DNA of 64,000 bases from an uncultured bacterium (GTDB lineage: Bacteria; Cyanobacteriota; Vampirovibrionia; Gastranaerophilales; Gastranaerophilaceae), in NCBI GenBank assembly GCA_949035555.1, contig CAROLD010000003.1, positions 59,058 to 123,057 of the forward strand, written 5' to 3'. The notes beneath the pieces are model-generated. The model was given only the letters and a program-made list of their open reading frames with translations. It ran no database searches and was not told the DNA's origin. A program made the position numbers and the translations under genes. This document shows positions 1 to 8,044 of the stretch, piece by piece (positions within the stretch are counted from its first letter, which is position 1; every line of letters starts with the position of its first letter).

Positions 1-299
1 GAAATAGTTGTAATGATTGCAATAGATACAATCGTTTGGAAATGAAAAATATTGATCAAAATATGTTGCCGTGGCTTGAAGATATTATCGAAGAAAATAA
101 CAGCCGTATCGAACGTAAAGAATGGAAAAGTAAATATAACAGTTATGTTGTATATGACTACGAACCCTTTTGTACAGAAGGGTTTGAAATAAATCTTGTG
201 ATTTCTTCAAGAGATGACTCTTATTTGAATTTTATAAAATATCTGTATGACGAAAAAATTAGCACAATTGAATATCTGAATAATTGTATAATGATATGA
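1..299 (+). CDS. C-terminal part of an unrecognised protein (5' end outside window)
   Basis: The reading frame is open from the left edge to the TGA at 297-299. The visible part includes Cys residues just before a TTG at 36, which is probably an internal Leu codon because there is no ribosome binding site and the frame stays open upstream. The visible ~98 residues are charged and mixed, with a segment around FEINLVISSRDDSYLNFIKYL that looks like an alternating beta/alpha fold. No family is recognised. Only the C-terminus is present, so no function is proposed. Confidence 0.55.
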   Translation, partial: NSCNDCNRYNRLEMKNIDQNMLPWLEDIIEENNSRIERKEWKSKYNSYVVYDYEPFCTEGFEINLVISSRDDSYLNFIKYLYDEKISTIEYLNNCIMI

Positions 300-308
300 T
301 AGCAAAAA

Positions 309-336
309 AGCGGAAGTGCCAATTGGCACTTCCGCT
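309..336 (-). terminator. Rho-independent terminator of the zinc-ribbon gene
   Basis: A perfect palindrome with 14-bp arms (AGCGGAAGTGCCAA and its complement) is followed on the minus strand by six T residues (the A-run at 304-309). It sits 20 bp beyond the stop of the minus-strand zinc-ribbon gene. Confidence 0.85.
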
Positions 337-356
337 TCGAGATTAAATATATATAT

Positions 357-644
357 TTAAGCTTCTGTGATTTCAGCGTTTGCGCTTTGGAAGCAATCTT
401 TACAGAAAACTTCTCTTCCTGGAACGGGTTTAAACGGAACCTGAGTTTGAGCGCCGCATTTTGAGCAGACAGCGTCGTACATTTTACGACTTCTTCTGTT
501 GTTTTTTCTACGTGCGGATCTGCATTCAGGGCATCTTTTTGGTTTGTTTACGAGACCTTTTTCTGCATAAAATTCTTGTTCACCTGCAGTGAAGACAAAT
601 TCTTTGCCGCAATCTTCACATACTAATTTTTCATCTTCGTACAT
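357..644 (-). CDS. Small zinc-ribbon protein (probable zf-trcl/'probable zinc-ribbon' family)
   Basis: This 95-residue protein carries two Cys pairs in its N-terminal half (CEDCGKEF near residues 9-16 and CPECR near 38-42) separated by the typical FTAGEQEFYAEKG stretch. A third and fourth pair follow (CSKCGA near 60, CKDC near 82). That N-terminal signature is characteristic of a widespread small zinc-binding domain of unknown role in Firmicutes and cyanobacteria. A basic segment RRKNNRRSRK between the pairs suggests contact with nucleic acid. A good ribosome binding site (AGGAGAAAAACA) precedes the ATG. The biochemical function is unknown; a structural or nucleic-acid-binding role is inference. 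Confidence 0.8.
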   Translation of the reverse strand: MYEDEKLVCEDCGKEFVFTAGEQEFYAEKGLVNKPKRCPECRSARRKNNRRSRKMYDAVCSKCGAQTQVPFKPVPGREVFCKDCFQSANAEITEA

Positions 645-802
645 TGTTTTTCTCCTGATTTTGTACTTATGGTTATCATCGCGTAACCATCATTCTATTA
701 TATACTATTTTCAGATTTTTGCAAGTCCTCGTCGGACAGGGTAATATGCCACTAATTATGTTACACGTCGCAGAATTATTTTTCAGATTTTTTCTCGCAG
801 AA

Positions 803-1420
803 TTAATAAACAGGAGGAGGTTGAATGTACAGCGGTTTCAACTCCTGCCATTTTGGTGAATTTTGTTCTAATTCTTCCAGAGCAAGCTGAGCTAAAATTT
901 CTCCAAGCGCATATTCGCCCTGCTGATATGAGGTTCCGCCTAAAATTGGTTGAAGCTTATCATCAGTTATAAGGTAATATTCGTTTGTTTCTAAAAGTTC
1001 TTTAATCTCTTCTAATTGAACCGCACCATGAATTTTTCCGTCATAATGCAGGTAGGCGCTGTTTTTTCTTGCATCCAGGGCAACCATTGACGGTTTATCT
1101 GTCGGGTTAATTTTTGACAGAATATCAAGTGATGAAATTCCGACTGCAGGTAAATCCAATTGCTGTGCCATCATTCTTGCTACAGTGGTGCAGGCTCTTA
1201 TACCTGTAAAACTTCCCGGTCCGATGTTTGTGCCAATTGCATCAAGGTCTTTCGGGGTAAGGTTGTTGCTTTTCAAAATTTCTTTGATTGTTGAAATCAA
1301 AAATGCCGAATGATATTTATTATCTTTATTTGTCACAACTTCTGATGAGAGAATTTTGTCATTTTCTGCAAGTGTGACGTACATTTTATCTAAACATGTA
1401 TCAAATACTAAAATTTTCAC
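803..1420 (-). CDS. tsaB: tRNA threonylcarbamoyladenosine biosynthesis protein TsaB
   Basis: About 205 residues of the ASKHA fold. The N-terminus KILVFDTCLDKMYVTL is the phosphate-1 strand, and the family motif GPGSFTGIR lies near residue 70. TsaB is the inactive paralogue that partners TsaD and TsaE in making t6A on ANN-decoding tRNAs. The start chosen is the GTG at 1418-1420, which overlaps the tsaE stop by one base (TAGTG) and has AAAGGA upstream. A longer reading from 1450 would add ten residues that do not fit the family. It is translationally coupled to tsaE. The enzyme lacks TsaD's metal site, as expected for TsaB. Confidence 0.93.
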   Translation of the reverse strand: MKILVFDTCLDKMYVTLAENDKILSSEVVTNKDNKYHSAFLISTIKEILKSNNLTPKDLDAIGTNIGPGSFTGIRACTTVARMMAQQLDLPAVGISSLDILSKINPTDKPSMVALDARKNSAYLHYDGKIHGAVQLEEIKELLETNEYYLITDDKLQPILGGTSYQQGEYALGEILAQLALEELEQNSPKWQELKPLYIQPPPVY

Positions 1421-1890
1421 TATTTTATTCCTTTTATAATTTCTGTGCAATCTTGTCCGAATCCTGTGAAGGTATATTTGCGAGAGTCGTCGTCTTCGTA
1501 AGTTACGTTAATTTTTATGTGGTTGAAAGGGATTTCATCCTGCGAAAACTCTGCCCATTCAACAAACGTAATCTGCCTGCCTTCGGAGTATTCCCGGAGC
1601 TCATCCACAATGGTTTTAACCCCTTCGTTTTCCAGTCTGTATAGGTCAAAATGATAGACGGGAATATTGGCACTGTGGTATTCGTTCAGAATTACAAAAC
1701 TCGGGCTTGTAACTTTTTCTGTTACGCCGATTGAGGATGCGACAAGTTTTACAAACGCGGTTTTTCCTGCGCCGATTTCGCCGTAGAGGTTTATAAAACA
1801 CCCTTTTTCCTGAATAAGTTTTGCAAATTTTTCAGCAAGTTTGCGCGTATCTTCTAAATTTTTACATATTTTTTCGTATTTTTCAGCCAT
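1420..1890 (-). CDS. tsaE: tRNA threonylcarbamoyladenosine biosynthesis ATPase TsaE
   Basis: 156 residues with Walker A GEIGAGKTAFVK near residue 37, the conserved TSPSFVILNEY stretch near 60, the HFDLYRLE motif near 80 and FVEWAE near 112, all diagnostic of TsaE (YjeE). It is the P-loop ATPase that resets the TsaB-TsaD complex in t6A synthesis. Its start overlaps the end of the upstream GGDEF gene by 8 bp and its stop overlaps the tsaB start, so the three are one transcription unit. Confidence 0.95.
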   Translation of the reverse strand: MAEKYEKICKNLEDTRKLAEKFAKLIQEKGCFINLYGEIGAGKTAFVKLVASSIGVTEKVTSPSFVILNEYHSANIPVYHFDLYRLENEGVKTIVDELREYSEGRQITFVEWAEFSQDEIPFNHIKINVTYEDDDSRKYTFTGFGQDCTEIIKGIK

Positions 1891-3112
1891 TATTTACTAC
1901 AACCTTATTTCTTCCGGTATTTTTTGCTTCGTATAAAGCTTTGTCAGCTTTTTTCAATAAATCTTCATCACTGTCTTCTGATTGCATTTCATAAATTCCG
2001 AGGCTCAGAGTTATTTGAATACTCTTAACTTCGCTGTCAGGGTTGACTTTTGAAATATCAATAACTTTGCTTTCGACAGTTTTTCTCAAACGTTCCGCAA
2101 CCATATGTGCTTCATTAATTTTGGTAAACGGTAAAAGTATTGAAAACTCTTCGCCGCCATATCTGCCTGCAATATCGTATTCACGCAGCTGACCGCGAAT
2201 AACTTTTGCAATTGTTTTTAGTACCAAGTCTCCCACAGCATGACCATAAGTATCATTTACATTTTTAAAGTAATCAATATCTGTCATAATACCGCAAAGA
2301 GGAGCTTTTTGACGTTTTGCATTAGAAACTTCTTGTTTAAGACGTTCTTCCAGCTGTCGTCTGTTATAAAAACCTGTCAAAGCATCAAGTGTTGCGTGTT
2401 TCAGAATTTCTGCGTAAACATTTGCTCGATTAATTGTGGTCGCAATCTGTTTTGACAACTGTTGTAAATAATCAATATCTTTTACGGTAATTTCTTCGTT
2501 TGTACTTTTTACAGCCAGTGTTCCGACATTTTTTGTTTCGCTCACAAGCGGTAGGATGTAAGTTTTTTTGTCTTGAGAAAGTTCTTCTGTGTGGTTTGTG
2601 TTAACAATATTCAAAATGTTTTTGTCGTGACATGCTGATGGCCAAGCCAGTGCGTTTATCCCGTAACCTTCCTCTTTTATGAAAATATATACAAGATAAT
2701 CCGTAAAAAATTTATCCAGCATTTCTCCTATAATAGGAATTACATAGCTCAATTCGTACTGGGTTTCGATAATCTTTGCAATATTTTTCATTGTCTCGTG
2801 GAAGTCAATGTTTTTTTGCATTTTGCCTGTCAGCAGAATGTTTTGAATTTTTAATGATATAAATGATGCTGTAATCTGTAAAAATTCATTCAGTTCAGGT
2901 GTTTCGCAGGAAAATTCCAGATAAGCAATAAGTTTTTTGTGCTTATAAACCGGGTAAGCAAAACAATTTTCCGCCATTTTGCCTTCTGTATTTATAGAAA
3001 ATTTTTCAATTCCGAAGTTTTTGGAAAAAAAAGCCCCCAATGAAGTTATCAGCGATTTTTCACTGTAACTTTCATTAAGAACTTTTGAAAGGTTTTCTAT
3101 TTTATCTAACAA
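1883..3112 (-). CDS. GAF-GGDEF diguanylate cyclase
   Basis: 409 residues without membrane segments. Residues ~1-240 hold one or two GAF-like sensory domains, with the second around 100-230. Residues ~245-405 are a complete GGDEF domain: DALTGFYNRRQ, the metal-binding DIDYFKNVNDTYGHAVGD, and the active-site GGEEF. The active loop has GGEEF, so synthesis of cyclic-di-GMP is expected. An allosteric RxxD site is not obvious. It is co-oriented with and overlaps tsaE, and starts 2 bp after yebC ends. Coupling a signalling enzyme to t6A genes is probably operon packing rather than shared function. Confidence 0.88.
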   Translation of the reverse strand: MLDKIENLSKVLNESYSEKSLITSLGAFFSKNFGIEKFSINTEGKMAENCFAYPVYKHKKLIAYLEFSCETPELNEFLQITASFISLKIQNILLTGKMQKNIDFHETMKNIAKIIETQYELSYVIPIIGEMLDKFFTDYLVYIFIKEEGYGINALAWPSACHDKNILNIVNTNHTEELSQDKKTYILPLVSETKNVGTLAVKSTNEEITVKDIDYLQQLSKQIATTINRANVYAEILKHATLDALTGFYNRRQLEERLKQEVSNAKRQKAPLCGIMTDIDYFKNVNDTYGHAVGDLVLKTIAKVIRGQLREYDIAGRYGGEEFSILLPFTKINEAHMVAERLRKTVESKVIDISKVNPDSEVKSIQITLSLGIYEMQSEDSDEDLLKKADKALYEAKNTGRNKVVVNNG

Positions 3113-3114
3113 AT

Positions 3115-3864
3115 TTAAACCTCAACTTGTTCTGCAATTTCATCAGGAATATCGCAGTTTGCGTAAACATTCTGAACATCGTCCAGCTCTTCCAATCTAT
3201 CAATCAATCTCATAACGGATGTTGCAGTTTTAAGATCTGTTACTTCAATGTTATTTTGCGGGATTCTTGTCAATTCGGCATTTGTGCTTTTAAATCCTTC
3301 AGCTTCCAAACCTTCTACAACTGATTGGAAGTTTTCAACAGATGTAATAACTTTGTAGCTTTCATCTTCTTCTATAACATCTTCTGCGTCTAAATTGATT
3401 GCCGCTTCAAATAATTTGTCAAAATCAACAGAGTTTTCAAACTCAATGCTTCCTTTTCTGTCAAACATCCAGCTAACGCAGTTTGATTCTCCGAGGTTGC
3501 CGTTGAATTTTGTAAAAATACTTCTTACATCGCCGGCTGTACGGTTTCTGTTGTCTGTCATTGCTTCCAACACAACTGCCACACCGCCTGCCGCGTATCC
3601 TTCGTATGTTAATTCTTCATAATTGTCAGCCGCGCCTGTGCCTGCTCCTTTTTCGATTGCTCTTTTAATGTTGTCGTTTGGAAGCCCTGCGGCTTTGGCT
3701 TTTTCAATCGCAGTTCTTAGGCGGAAATTTCCAGCCGGATCAGGACCGCCTAATCTTGCCGCTACAATAAGTTCTCTTGAATATTTTTGGAACACTACGG
3801 CTCTTTGTGAATCTGTTTTTGCTTTTTTATGTTTAATAGTTGACCACTTTGAATGTCCTGACAT
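3115..3864 (-). CDS. YebC/PmpR family protein (translation/transcription regulator)
   Basis: About 249 residues starting MSGHSKWSTIKHKKAKTDSQ, the hallmark N-terminus of the YebC family. Further family segments follow (GPDPAGNFRLRTAIEKAK; LTYEGYAAGGVAV; NGNLGESNCVSWMFDRKG). A GAGGATTAACT ribosome binding site precedes the ATG at 3862-3864. An upstream in-frame ATG adds 15 unsupported residues. The family was described as DNA-binding regulators, and YebC proteins have also been linked to ribosome stalling at proline stretches. Which role holds here cannot be read from sequence. Confidence 0.93.
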   Translation of the reverse strand: MSGHSKWSTIKHKKAKTDSQRAVVFQKYSRELIVAARLGGPDPAGNFRLRTAIEKAKAAGLPNDNIKRAIEKGAGTGAADNYEELTYEGYAAGGVAVVLEAMTDNRNRTAGDVRSIFTKFNGNLGESNCVSWMFDRKGSIEFENSVDFDKLFEAAINLDAEDVIEEDESYKVITSVENFQSVVEGLEAEGFKSTNAELTRIPQNNIEVTDLKTATSVMRLIDRLEELDDVQNVYANCDIPDEIAEQVEV

Positions 3865-4073
3865 AGTTAATCCTCTTTTTATGTAATCCTTATGTGTTGA
3901 TACTATCAAAAACAGGGTCTTTTTTCAATATTCTGTACTATGGCTTTAATGACATACAGATTTAAGACGCTTTGTTAAGTTTTGTAAATTCATGGGGCAA
4001 GAAATAGCAATTTTCATGAATTAGCGTACTTTATATAAATATATAAAGCTCTCTCTTCTTATTTAAACGGATA

Positions 4074-4107
4074 GGCCTTGGTTAAAATACACAAGGTCTT
4101 TTTTTTA
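4074..4107 (+). terminator. Orphan plus-strand terminator, possible end of a small RNA
   Basis: The stem GGCCTTG/CAAGGTC with an 11-nt loop is followed by a run of T on the plus strand (4099-4107). No plus-strand gene precedes it: yebC and the nucleoside phosphorylase are both minus-strand. A second inverted repeat (AATTCATG/CATGAATT) lies at about 3986-4021. Together they resemble a short structured RNA transcribed from about 3900 onward, but no convincing promoter is seen. Confidence 0.4.
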
Positions 4108-4114
4108 TGCTTTT

Positions 4115-4921
4115 TTAGATGTTTTTAAGCAATAATAAAATAAGTTCTTTGAATTTTGATTTAACTTTGTTTGCGGTTTCGATAACTTCTTCGTGTGCAA
4201 GTTTTTTTGTTGAAACTCCGCTCGCATAATTTGTAATACAGCTTATTCCGATAACTTTCATGCCGCAGTAGTTTGCCACAATTGCCTCTGGTACTGTTGA
4301 CATTCCTGCCGCATCTGCGCCCATGTATCTTGCCATTCTGATTTCTGCGGGAGTTTCGTAGCTTGGTCCCGAGGTTGCAAAATATACACCGTGTTTTAAA
4401 TCCAGTTTTAATAGTCTGCCTGCCGCATCAACGATTTTAACAAGATTTTTGTTATAAACTTCTGACATATCAGGAAATCTTGTGCCTAATCTTTCGTCAT
4501 TCGGTCCGACAAGCGGGTTTGCTCCCATAAAGTTAATGTGGTCTGTTATTACCATCAAATCTCCGGGACGGAAACTTTTATTAATCGCTCCTGCAGCGTT
4601 TGTCAGAATTACTGTTTTTACTCCTAATTCTTTCATAACTTTGATAGGATATGTGATTTCCTGCATTGAATGACCTTCGTAATAGTGGTTTCTGCCCTGC
4701 ATCATCACTGCTTTTCTGCCTTCAATCTCTGCAAAAACGAAGTTTCCTTTGTGACCTTCAACATTTGATTTTGCAAAATTAGGTATTTTTGAGTATGGTA
4801 TGCAAATATCATTGTACTCGTCAGCCAAATCTCCAAGCCCTGAACCCAGTACTATTCCGATTTCCGGTTTAAATCCGTCTGTGTATGTATCTAAATAATC
4901 TAAAGTATCTTGTATCATCAT
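4115..4921 (-). CDS. punA: Purine nucleoside phosphorylase, PNP/MTAP class II trimeric type
   Basis: About 268 residues. GIVLGSGLGDLAD near residue 22 is the phosphate-binding loop. GRNHYYEGHS near 75 and the base-binding region NAAGAINKSFRPGDLMVITDHIN near 110 follow, then SGPSYETPAEIR and MSTVPEAIVANYCGMKV. It cleaves inosine/guanosine with phosphate for purine salvage. The start is the first ATG of a tandem ATG-ATG, 7 nt after GGGAG; a longer frame upstream runs through a GC-rich repeat-like stretch and is rejected. No other nucleoside-salvage gene is adjacent. Confidence 0.93.
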   Translation of the reverse strand: MMIQDTLDYLDTYTDGFKPEIGIVLGSGLGDLADEYNDICIPYSKIPNFAKSNVEGHKGNFVFAEIEGRKAVMMQGRNHYYEGHSMQEITYPIKVMKELGVKTVILTNAAGAINKSFRPGDLMVITDHINFMGANPLVGPNDERLGTRFPDMSEVYNKNLVKIVDAAGRLLKLDLKHGVYFATSGPSYETPAEIRMARYMGADAAGMSTVPEAIVANYCGMKVIGISCITNYASGVSTKKLAHEEVIETANKVKSKFKELILLLLKNI

Positions 4922-4934
4922 AATCAAACTCCCA

Positions 4935-5045
4935 TTATAAATTTTTTGAACCCTCAACCCGCCTATCGTCACCCTCAGCCATACGGCACGCAGTCTCACA
5001 CGGTTCATACTTCGCCTGTTCGGCTAGTGTACATCGGAGAGGGGT
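4935..5045. repeat. GC-rich intergenic island, possible dispersed repeat
   Basis: A ~110-bp stretch between the phosphorylase and rpoZ is visibly richer in G+C than its surroundings. It contains the related words CCCTCAACCC, CACCCTCAGCC and GGAGAGGGG near its ends. Such CCCTC.../...GAGGG arrangements are typical of dispersed palindromic repeats. It opens a spurious 30-residue extension of the phosphorylase. No transposase is seen. Confidence 0.3.
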
Positions 5046-5061
5046 ATAAGATGCATATAAA

Positions 5062-5094
5062 AATACACAAAAGCCCTATTGACCTTTGTGTATT
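5062..5094 (-). terminator. Rho-independent terminator downstream of rpoZ
   Basis: The 11-bp stem AATACACAAAG/CTTTGTGTATT is followed on the minus strand by TTTATA. It lies 12 bp past the stop of the rpoZ-like gene. Confidence 0.75.
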
Positions 5095-5105
5095 TTAAAG
5101 TTTTA

Positions 5106-5345
5106 TTATCCTACTAATCTGTTGTCATCAGCTTCAGAAGCTTTAACCATCAAAGCGTGTTCAACAGGATTTTCTTTTGAGTAAGTTGTTTCGTGAAGTT
5201 CTTCAAAACCGTAATCTTCACGAGCTTTTCTTGCTTGATTTTCGTCAACGATTTTTTTAGCAAGTTCAGCAATTTCATAAACTAATTTATATCTGTTATC
5301 TGAATTTTCATTCAAATCCCATGCTACTTTAATTATTTGATCCAT
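5106..5345 (-). CDS. rpoZ: Probable RNA polymerase omega subunit
   Basis: 79 residues. The segment NRYKLVYEIAELAKKIVDE near residues 16-35 matches the helical core of omega (the Rpb6/RpoZ fold), and ENPVEHALMVKASEADD near 58-73 matches the following 'P...AL.E' helix. Omega binds the beta-prime C-terminus and helps assemble RNA polymerase. Length fits omega proteins. A GGAT box precedes the ATG. The gene is monocistronic with its own terminator. The assignment rests on a short motif, so an unrelated small helical protein is possible. Confidence 0.6.
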   Translation of the reverse strand: MDQIIKVAWDLNENSDNRYKLVYEIAELAKKIVDENQARKAREDYGFEELHETTYSKENPVEHALMVKASEADDNRLVG

Positions 5346-5459
5346 TAAATAATCCTCACTTTTACCTATAAATCAATCATATAATATAAATTTTGCACTG
5401 TCAATGCATACTTGTTTTGAACCAAAATTTCTTGTAAAATATATCAGAGGAGAAAGCTT

Positions 5460-6569
5460 ATGGATAACAAAACCCGTTATGACTTGATGGTAAAATTAAG
5501 CGATTTTTATGTGAAAAATGTTCAGAAAAATTTAGATGGATATAATAAAGCAAGATTTATAGCTAATACTGCTAAATATATATTCTTTTCACTGTTTATG
5601 TTATTTCCATTGGCATTTGGCTTTGCATTTATTTTTAAGGACGATGATATTTTTGTTGCAAAACTTCTCTTGTTAACAATGATAATAATGTTTGCAGGTT
5701 TTTTCGCAATAGCAAAATTGGGCGAAATGGATAAAAAAAATATTATTCAGGTTTTTAAAAATAATACTAAGGGTTCTACACTGCCTACTTCTGCAGATGA
5801 AGAAATAAAAAAACATCTTATGCCAGAATTTTTGCAAATTTTTGGTGATTTTAGCTGGAGCAAAGGCTACAAGGGAAATAATTGGAAGAATAAGCAATTT
5901 ATCAACAGTTTGAGAATTTTAAATAATCCGCTTTCAATGATTGATGATTGTATCTCTGGAGTATATAACGGAATTAATGTTAAAATATTTGATGCAAATA
6001 CCTCTATTAGGAGTATAGAATTATTAGCACTTGCTGTATTTTTAACAGTTTGGCTGGGTGCGGTCTGTTTTATTTTATTACCTGTGTTTTTATTAATTAT
6101 AGTTATATTTTTGATAATGCATTTTACATCAAAAGGTTTTAATGGCGTTATTGTAGAACTTGATATGAATAAAAAATTTGAAGGACATACCTTTATTTTA
6201 GAAAAAGACAATATTAAAGATAATTTAGCCGCAAAGACAGATAGTTATGAAAAAATTAATCTTGAAGACCCCGAATTCTCTCAAGAGTTCTGCGTATATT
6301 CCCAAAATCAGATTGAAGCAAGATATATCTTAACCACAGCATTTATGGAAAGATTAAAAAAGCTGAAAGAAATTTATAAAGCTGAATATATAAGAGCAGC
6401 CTTTAAAGATGAGAAAATTATCATCATGATTCAGACAGGACGAGATATGTTCCAAATGGCAGGTAATTCGCAAATGACTAAAGAAACTTTTATTCAGTTA
6501 TTTGACGAAATCACTTCAGTTCTGGATATTATTGACATTCTTAAACTTAACGAAAAATTAGGATTATAA
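5460..6569 (+). CDS. DUF3137 family membrane protein
   Basis: 369 residues. Two hydrophobic segments near residues 36-80 form a hairpin, and another long one lies near 190-222. The cytosolic half shows the DUF3137 pattern: the FNGVIVELDMNKKFEGHTFILEKD block, then an acidic LEDPEFSQEFCVYSQNQIEARYILTTAFMERL block, then KIIIMIQTGRDMFQ. The family is an integral-membrane family of unknown function. A ribosome binding site GGAGAAAGCTT precedes the ATG, and the gene is divergent from rpoZ. It ends exactly where convergent glgA ends. Confidence 0.75.
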   Translation: MDNKTRYDLMVKLSDFYVKNVQKNLDGYNKARFIANTAKYIFFSLFMLFPLAFGFAFIFKDDDIFVAKLLLLTMIIMFAGFFAIAKLGEMDKKNIIQVFKNNTKGSTLPTSADEEIKKHLMPEFLQIFGDFSWSKGYKGNNWKNKQFINSLRILNNPLSMIDDCISGVYNGINVKIFDANTSIRSIELLALAVFLTVWLGAVCFILLPVFLLIIVIFLIMHFTSKGFNGVIVELDMNKKFEGHTFILEKDNIKDNLAAKTDSYEKINLEDPEFSQEFCVYSQNQIEARYILTTAFMERLKKLKEIYKAEYIRAAFKDEKIIIMIQTGRDMFQMAGNSQMTKETFIQLFDEITSVLDIIDILKLNEKLGL

Positions 6570-8015
6570 TTATTTCCCGCTGACTTCTTTATACATATCC
6601 ATATACTGTTTAGCACTGCGTTTCCAAGAAAAATCAGCTTCCATTGCAGATTTTCTCATTGCGTTAAATACGTATTTGTCAGTATATACATACAATGCGC
6701 ATTTGATTGCGTTCAGCATATCCCAGCCATTGTATGACCAGAATTTGAAGCCGTTTGAGTTATCAAGCGGATAACCTGTAACTGTGTCTTCCAAACCGCC
6801 TGTTGCACGAACAATCGGCAATGAACCGTAACGCATTGCAATCAATTGGCTTAAGCCGCAAGGTTCGAATTTTGAAGGCATTAGGAAGAAGTCGCTGCCT
6901 GCATATACAAGATTTGCAAGTTTTGCGTCATATCCTACGTATGTTCTGATATTTTTTGTGTTGTTTGAAAGCCAGATGAACAGGTTTTCGTAATTCTTAT
7001 CTCCGCTTCCCATAAATACAAAGTCAGCATCAAGGTTTTGAAGTTCATATTGCATATCGCGGATTAAGTCGATGCCTTTTTGTCCTACAAGTCTTGATAC
7101 AAAACCGATTAGTGGTCTATTTGGATTGTATTCAAGCCCGAAGTATTTACATAATGCTTTTTTATTTTCTTCTTTGAATTCAAGTGTTTTAGAGTTGTAA
7201 TTTTTAGCGATATTTTTATCTTTTTCAGGGTCAAAGACGGTGTAATCAATACCGTTCAGTATACCGCGAAGTTTATATTGAACCCCGCGTAATGTGTAAT
7301 CCATATTTTCACCGTATTCTGCGCCTAAAATTTCTCTTGAATAAGTCGGAGAAACTGCCACAACTCTGTCAGAATATAAAATTGCACCTTTCATCCAGTT
7401 TACGCGGTCGTAGTGTTCACAACCCCATTGATTGTAAACAATATCTTTGCGCATATTTGCAAAGTCAATAACATCCTGAAACCAGATGCCTTGATATGCA
7501 AGGTTGTGGATTTCAAAAACGCATTTTGTATTTGCCCAGAATTCGTCAAACTTATAATTTGAATGCAGATACATAGGAATCATTGCTGTGTGCCAGTCGT
7601 TTGCGTGGATTACGTCAGCTCTGAAATTAAGTGCTTTTGCGTATTCCATAACAGCAAGTGAGAACGAAATATATCTTTCGTGTTCGTAACGCGGGTCTAA
7701 ATATTTAGGATAAACTTCTTTAAAGCAAGAAAAATACCAGTCATTTTTTACGAAAAATACATTAATATTTGTGCCCGGAAGTTTTGTAACATACAGGTTA
7801 AATTTGTGCGGCTGTGAGCCGAAAGTTAACCACATTTCAGAGTTTTCAAGCTCTTTTATACCGTATTTTTCTTTGTCAATACAGCCGTGAAGCGGTGTGA
7901 AGATTGCTATTTCCGCATCTTTTTCAAGTTCTTTCGGCAGACTTCCGACAACATCAGCCAGACCTCCTGCTTTAGAAAACGGTGCAACTTCTGCGGATGC
8001 AAATAAAATCTTCAT
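6570..8015 (-). CDS. glgA: Glycogen synthase (ADP-glucose type, GT5)
   Basis: 481 residues, the usual length. The N-terminal ASAEVAPFSKAGGLADVVG motif binds ADP-glucose; HANDWHTAMIP lies near residue 140. The C-terminal Rossmann half has LVGQKGIDL and the catalytic segment FEPCGLSQLIAMRYGSLPIV followed by ATGGLEDTV. It extends alpha-1,4-glucan chains for glycogen storage. A GAGAGGAAAA ribosome binding site precedes the start. The next upstream gene begins 30 bp away on the same strand, so co-transcription is possible, though the two are functionally unrelated. Confidence 0.96.
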   Translation of the reverse strand: MKILFASAEVAPFSKAGGLADVVGSLPKELEKDAEIAIFTPLHGCIDKEKYGIKELENSEMWLTFGSQPHKFNLYVTKLPGTNINVFFVKNDWYFSCFKEVYPKYLDPRYEHERYISFSLAVMEYAKALNFRADVIHANDWHTAMIPMYLHSNYKFDEFWANTKCVFEIHNLAYQGIWFQDVIDFANMRKDIVYNQWGCEHYDRVNWMKGAILYSDRVVAVSPTYSREILGAEYGENMDYTLRGVQYKLRGILNGIDYTVFDPEKDKNIAKNYNSKTLEFKEENKKALCKYFGLEYNPNRPLIGFVSRLVGQKGIDLIRDMQYELQNLDADFVFMGSGDKNYENLFIWLSNNTKNIRTYVGYDAKLANLVYAGSDFFLMPSKFEPCGLSQLIAMRYGSLPIVRATGGLEDTVTGYPLDNSNGFKFWSYNGWDMLNAIKCALYVYTDKYVFNAMRKSAMEADFSWKRSAKQYMDMYKEVSGK

Positions 8016-8044
8016 TTTTCCTCTCTTTCTGAACTTGGTCTTAT

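Noticed and set aside
4922..5008. N-terminal extension of the nucleoside phosphorylase
   Set aside because: It crosses a GC-rich repeat-like stretch. A GGGAG ribosome binding site and the family start support the internal ATG.
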